DNA of 64,000 nt from 34-65-8 sp963529855 (lineage in GTDB: Bacteria > Pseudomonadota > Alphaproteobacteria > Sphingomonadales > Sphingomonadaceae): contig CAURZK010000003.1 of the NCBI GenBank assembly GCA_963529855.1, positions 62,001 to 126,000 on the forward strand. The letters run 5' to 3'. Positions 60,690 through 64,000 of the stretch are shown one piece after another. Made by a program: the position numbers and the translations under genes. The notes under the pieces were generated by a model that saw only the letters and a list, made by a program, of their open reading frames with translations, had not been told where the DNA came from and made no database searches. How positions within the stretch are numbered: position 1 is the stretch's first letter; every line of letters starts with the position of its first letter.

Positions 60690-61939
60690 TGAGCGACGAG
60701 AAAACAAATGGTCGCGGAACTGGCGGAACTGGATTTTGCCGGTTTCCCGCCAATCACCTCCCCCATTTTTCTTCCCAGCAAACTCCCCCGGCTTTCGCTA
60801 ACCAAATCCCGAACACGCCTGGTAGAGCGCTCTTAAAATCGCAGCGCGCGCCGGATGGGTGTGGATTGATGCCTCTACTCGATCTCTCAGTTCTGGCCGG
60901 ACCGGAACTACCTGAAAGGGAATGGGTCCTGCACCACTACATCCCCGCGCACGAAACCACGCTCTTCACAGGCCCCGGGGGCGTCGGGAAAAGCCTCTTT
61001 AGTCAGCAGCTTGTGACTTGCGTCGCCGCGAATGTTCCGCTCCTCGGGGTCCTCACGAAAGGTTCGGTCGCCCTCTATGTGAGCTGCGAGGATGACTTCG
61101 ACGAGTTAACCCGCCGTCAGCGGAAGATTTGCGCAGCGCTTAGCATGGGCGACCTGACAAACAGGTTGCACCTGTCAAGTCTGCGTGGTCTGCTCGGGAA
61201 TGAACTGTGCGACTTTGATGCCGCCCGCCGCCTGATCCCATCTGCGCGATATGAGACTCTGGTTCGCACGATCCGCCATACTCGCGCTAAGCTCGTGGTT
61301 CTCGACCATGTGGGCCACTTCTTCATCGGCAACGAGAACGATCGCGGCGAAGTGACTCAGTTCGTCAACCTCCTCAACAAGCTGGCTCAGGATGAGCAGT
61401 GTACGATCATCCTCCTGGGCCATCCCAACAAGAGCGGCGACAGCTATTCTGGCTCTACCGCTTGGCTGAACGCGGTGCGATCTCAAATCGAACTCAATTG
61501 GGTCGATAGCAAAGGTTCCGTGCCGTGTGTTTCAGAAATGCGTCGGCTGACGCTCGGTAAGGCGAATTATGCACGCGTAGGAGCGACCTTGGATTTCCGC
61601 TGGCACCAGTCAGCCTTCGTTCTTGATTGCGACCTCACTGACGTGGAGCGCAGGTCGCTCGCATCAATCGCTAAGGAAGCCGAAGATGATGAGGTATTTT
61701 TAGATTGTCTGCGACTGCGAATTGCGCAGCGGAGGGCGGTCTCGGAAAACCGGTCTCCGACCTTTGCGCCTAGTGAGTTTGCCAGGATGACGGACTCGAA
61801 GGGCATCGGTAAGGTTCGGCTTGAAAAGGCCATGAACCGCCTCTTCAGCGCTGGAAAGATCGAGCGCGGGTACCTCTGGAAGAACGACGGAAGGAAGGAG
61901 GTTCATGGCTTACGAGAGGTAAAAACCAGTTGCGCCTAA
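60689..61939 (+). CDS. RepA-like AAA-family ATPase
   Basis: A 416-residue protein with a RecA/DnaB-like AAA_25 core. Walker A GPGGVGKS is at about residues 95-102 and Walker B-like AKLVVLDHVGHFF about 100 residues later. ILLGHPNKSGDSYSGS matches the sensor region of plasmid and phage RepA helicases. The C-terminal part looks like a winged-helix domain. It would help replicate or prime the excised element. Iteron-like repeats lie directly after its stop. Confidence 0.78.
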   Translation: MSDEKTNGRGTGGTGFCRFPANHLPHFSSQQTPPAFANQIPNTPGRALLKSQRAPDGCGLMPLLDLSVLAGPELPEREWVLHHYIPAHETTLFTGPGGVGKSLFSQQLVTCVAANVPLLGVLTKGSVALYVSCEDDFDELTRRQRKICAALSMGDLTNRLHLSSLRGLLGNELCDFDAARRLIPSARYETLVRTIRHTRAKLVVLDHVGHFFIGNENDRGEVTQFVNLLNKLAQDEQCTIILLGHPNKSGDSYSGSTAWLNAVRSQIELNWVDSKGSVPCVSEMRRLTLGKANYARVGATLDFRWHQSAFVLDCDLTDVERRSLASIAKEAEDDEVFLDCLRLRIAQRRAVSENRSPTFAPSEFARMTDSKGIGKVRLEKAMNRLFSAGKIERGYLWKNDGRKEVHGLREVKTSCA

Positions 61940-62074
61940 CGGTACGCCCAACACTATGCGCCTAACGCGCCGAACAGTCACGTTTGCAGCGGAAAACCGC
62001 GCCCCTAACGCTTCCGACAAACACACTTATACTTCGTATATTTGTGGGCGTCCCGCATTGGCGGGTCGCCCACA
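61931..62074. repeat. Iteron-like repeats and large inverted repeat
   Basis: GCGCCTAACG occurs at 61932-61941 and 61958-61967, with related ACGCCCAAC and GCCCCTAACG copies at about 61944 and 62001. An AT-rich segment follows (62021-62042), then an inverted repeat TGTGGGCG-T-CCCGC-ATTG-GCGGG-T-CGCCCACA (62043-62074, 13 pairs and one T-T mismatch). The order repeats, AT-rich DNA, inverted repeat next to a Rep-like gene resembles a replication origin. No U run accompanies the hairpin on either strand. Confidence 0.5.
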
Positions 62075-62088
62075 TACGCCAATCAGCT

Positions 62089-62334
62089 TTAGTAACCTGC
62101 GCGCTTCAGGATCAAGGAAAGGTCAGTGCCAAGCGCATCGGCAATCTTCATCAGATTGAGGAACGAGACGTTCGCTTCCCCGCGCTCGATCTTGCCCATG
62201 TGCGAGCGTTCGATGCCGGTGATGTGGGCCAAGTTCTCCTGTGACACCCCGCAATCAAGCCTCGCCTGCCTCACAGCCTGTCCTAGTGGGCCGAGCAAAT
62301 GATCCTGGCTTCGATCTCGGGCGGAGCGTGACAC
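62089..62334 (-). CDS. XRE-family helix-turn-helix regulator
   Basis: An 81-residue DNA-binding protein consisting mostly of a lambda-repressor-like domain: LGQAVRQARLDCGVSQENLA, HITGIERSHMGKIERGEANV and FLNLMKIADALGTDLSLI. It is probably the element's repressor, possibly acting on the CTATARCCACGT repeats just upstream of its own start. It is oriented against the Rep-like gene, with the iteron region between them. Confidence 0.85.
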   Translation of the reverse strand: MSRSARDRSQDHLLGPLGQAVRQARLDCGVSQENLAHITGIERSHMGKIERGEANVSFLNLMKIADALGTDLSLILKRAGY

Positions 62335-62361
62335 ACCGAGCTACGTCAGGGTTTTAGCGAC

Positions 62362-62388
62362 CTATAGCCACGTCATCTATAACCACGT
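62362..62388. promoter_or_regulatory. Direct-repeat operator candidate CTATARCCACGT
   Basis: Two 12-base copies differing at one position (62362-62373 and 62377-62388), 15 bases apart, sit between the divergent XRE regulator and Sel1-repeat genes. The AT-rich stretch TTTAATAGCCCATAAT follows. The location suggests a site for the neighbouring XRE protein, which would control both genes. Confidence 0.45.
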
Positions 62389-62450
62389 GTTTAATAGCCC
62401 ATAATGAATTTGCCTGTTATCGAGCCGCAGATGACAAGGGAGATCGGGGC

Positions 62451-63227
62451 ATGAGCGGGATGCGAAACACTCTTGCAGCATTGATCGCGATACAAGTTCT
62501 GCTCGCTGGGTGCAGTGCGCAGCAAATTGCGCGCTTCGAGTCCAACGTGGCTCGCAGTCAATGCGTCGAGCATGGCAATCCGACATATTGCGCGATGGCC
62601 GTGGATCGGGGCGTGGAAGCGTACAAAGCAGGGAAGTACGACGAGGCTGCCTCGCTCTGGAACGAGCCAGCGCGGCGCGGCAACGCAGCTGCGCAGCACA
62701 ACCTAGGCCTGCTGTGGCGCGATGGTCTGGGTTCGACAACCCAAGATTTAGATCAAGCCGCCTATTGGTTTTTGCAGGCTGCCGCGCAGGGCTTTCCATC
62801 CGCGATGGTAAATCTCGCCAAGATCCAGCTTGATCTCAGCCAGCCGGACCCGGCGCTAAGCTGGCTCAACATGGCGGCGCGGTGGAACAGCACAGAGGCG
62901 ATTGCCCTGCTTCAGCGAATGGAAGCGCCCGTTCCCGCGCCTGACATGTATCTGGCGCAGCAGGAGCGAATGGCCGTTCAGCAGGTGAAAGCCAGTCAAA
63001 ATCTCGGACAGGGCCTTGGCCTCCTTACCTGCGCGCTTGTCGGAGGCGGAGCGGGCTGCGGACCGGATGGCACACACGTGGGACCATCCCCGCGAGGCAC
63101 AGCAACGATCTATGAACTTCGGTCGGACGTGCTGCAAAACTGGGAGCATATTTGCAGGTATGCTGATGGCACCGTCATCAATTCTGGCAGGCACCGTTGC
63201 CCGGCCTCGATCACGGCCAGACGATAA
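62451..63227 (+). CDS. Sel1-repeat (TPR-like) lipoprotein
   Basis: A 258-residue exported protein. A signal peptide with lipobox LLAGC (cysteine near residue 21) is followed by two Sel1-like repeats: AYKAGKYDEAASLWNEPARR and GDAAAQ-like NAAAQHNLGLLWRDG, then DQAAYWFLQAAAQGFPSA. The C-terminal 70 residues contain glycine- and cysteine-rich sequence of unknown use. Sel1 proteins commonly bind partner proteins in the envelope. It may be cargo of the element. Confidence 0.78.
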   Translation: MSGMRNTLAALIAIQVLLAGCSAQQIARFESNVARSQCVEHGNPTYCAMAVDRGVEAYKAGKYDEAASLWNEPARRGNAAAQHNLGLLWRDGLGSTTQDLDQAAYWFLQAAAQGFPSAMVNLAKIQLDLSQPDPALSWLNMAARWNSTEAIALLQRMEAPVPAPDMYLAQQERMAVQQVKASQNLGQGLGLLTCALVGGGAGCGPDGTHVGPSPRGTATIYELRSDVLQNWEHICRYADGTVINSGRHRCPASITARR

Positions 63228-64000
63228 CGTGAGGGGCTGTAAGCGAAGCCATGTAGCTGCTGGCATGCTAGCTATTTAAGCCAATTTCCAAGTAACATTA
63301 TTACTTAAAGTAAGCAATCCTGGCGCTGGCCTAGGTTTACGCTCGGAACACCCAGAAAACCGACATTTCATGCCAAATCTTCTCCGTTCAGCTTGTCCCA
63401 ATTACTTCCAGTAACATTCCAGTTGAGGGCATAAATGTCATCTCGCCACCCGCCGCGCCTCGGCGGCACATCCAGCGCGCAGTGCTTTCAATGCCGTGCG
63501 CTGCGGATCGGGCCAGCCTGTCAGGTTTAGCAGTGCTTCAAGCAACCGGATCAAAGCCTGTTCGAAGCGGTGGACGTTCTCGCTTACGGTGGTTTGCGTG
63601 ACCAAAAGGACCGGTCCATCCACGCGGACAAGAGCCGTTCTCCAGGTCAGGGAAGCAATAATTGCGGTAATTGCTGGTAGGACTGCTGGGCCACCCGGGA
63701 TGGGCGTGAGACCGAGTTGGTCCTTCCGCAGCGCCCTGAGAGTGCGACGGAGCGTAGAGAATCCAGTGTGCGTGGTGGAAGTGGTTGCAGGCCTCCAGCG
63801 TCGCTTTGGTTATCCTGACGTAAAGAAGCCCGTTCCCGCCCACGGGAAGGCCGGAAGGCCGCATGAAGAGGCAGGCAGGACCGCATACACACCGGACTGA
63901 CTGATCGCAGGACCTGAGCCGCCGGGAGTGCATCGCTGAGCCATTTCTCGTTGCCGCAGTCGCCTAGGTCAAACTTTATGCCCCACCGCGCGCCATTAAT
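63228..64000. other. No confident gene; AT-rich repeats and conflicting frames
   Basis: The first 200 bases are AT-rich, with the inverted-repeat set TTACTT/AAGTAA at 63290-63313 and TTACT-TCC-AGTAA at 63402-63414. From 63438 on, overlapping frames are open on both strands. A minus-strand frame ending at 63438 reads VLLVTQTTVSENVHRF and later RLLEALLNLTGWPDPQ, which looks protein-like. It has only a GTG start at 63623 and no binding site, so it may be a decayed or partial gene. I see no reliable start or family for any of them. Confidence 0.4.

Larger units (their letters stand above)
58114..64000. mobile_element. Integrated genetic element, left end (right end outside window)
   Basis: The element starts at the tRNA-Arg remnant with an integrase reading away from it. 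It carries the usual core of a small integrative element: excisionase-like AlpA protein, RepA-like AAA ATPase, XRE regulator and unknown cargo. Base composition is more AT-rich than the chromosome to the left, especially 61.9-62.4 and 63.2-63.4 kb. No conjugation or phage structural genes are in view. The element is cut by the window edge. Confidence 0.7.

Noticed and set aside
62043..62074. Inverted repeat as a Rho-independent terminator for the ATPase gene
   Set aside because: No U run follows on either strand; it fits better as part of the origin-like region.

Overview
The window reads as a high-GC alphaproteobacterial chromosome, most likely a sphingomonad of the Erythrobacter/Novosphingobium type. 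The pointers are the CYP153-like P450, the large NAD-glutamate dehydrogenase, the DUF3576-leuS-lptE-holA order, the rpe-heparinase-purH order, a PEP-CTERM protein, an imuA-imuB-dnaE2 SOS mutagenesis cassette with a GTTC-N7-GTTC LexA box, and dense ATGA/GTGA gene overlaps. No database was searched, so taxon and products rest on recognised motifs and gene order.

Layout. 1-6 kb: CYP153-type alkane hydroxylase, a two-gene ABC exporter, queG and an FAD ferredoxin reductase. 6-14.9 kb: giant NAD-glutamate dehydrogenase, an operon of alpha/beta hydrolase, TPR protein and luciferase-like flavoenzyme, and a membrane-anchored HTH-DUF4019 regulator with a palindromic upstream site. 15-25 kb: murA, a flotillin/YqiJ pair, an acyl-CoA ligase, an M23 peptidase and the overlapping chain glnE-bcp-DUF455. 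25-33 kb: M28 peptidase, agmatine deiminase, an unexplained 20-21 bp tandem repeat, a TauE/SafE exporter, thrS behind a Thr-rich leader peptide, and phaB. 33-42 kb: DUF3576-leuS-lptE-holA, lptC-lptA, RNase D, ung, a PEP-CTERM protein and an MsrA lipoprotein. 42-52 kb: rpe-heparinase-purH, DUF2141, a diacylglycerol kinase paired with a possible nucleotidyltransferase, an M20 amidohydrolase and a second acyl-CoA ligase. 52-58 kb: the imuA-imuB-dnaE2 operon.

At 58.07 kb the core genome stops at the 3' half of a tRNA-Arg(CCG) gene. From there to the window end the sequence is an integrated element with visibly lower GC: tyrosine integrase, an unknown gene, AlpA-like excisionase, small gene, RepA-like AAA ATPase, iteron-like repeats, XRE regulator and a Sel1-repeat lipoprotein. 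The far end, expected to carry an intact tRNA-Arg(CCG), is not in view.

The most novel-looking item is upstream of thrS: a 23-codon ORF with six consecutive threonine codons, a promoter that would start transcription at its AUG, and two mutually exclusive downstream RNA pairings. Together they suggest leader-peptide attenuation of threonyl-tRNA synthetase. Other items worth a check are the helically phased repeat at 28.06-28.16 kb, the kinase/nucleotidyltransferase pair, and the operators and iterons of the integrated element.
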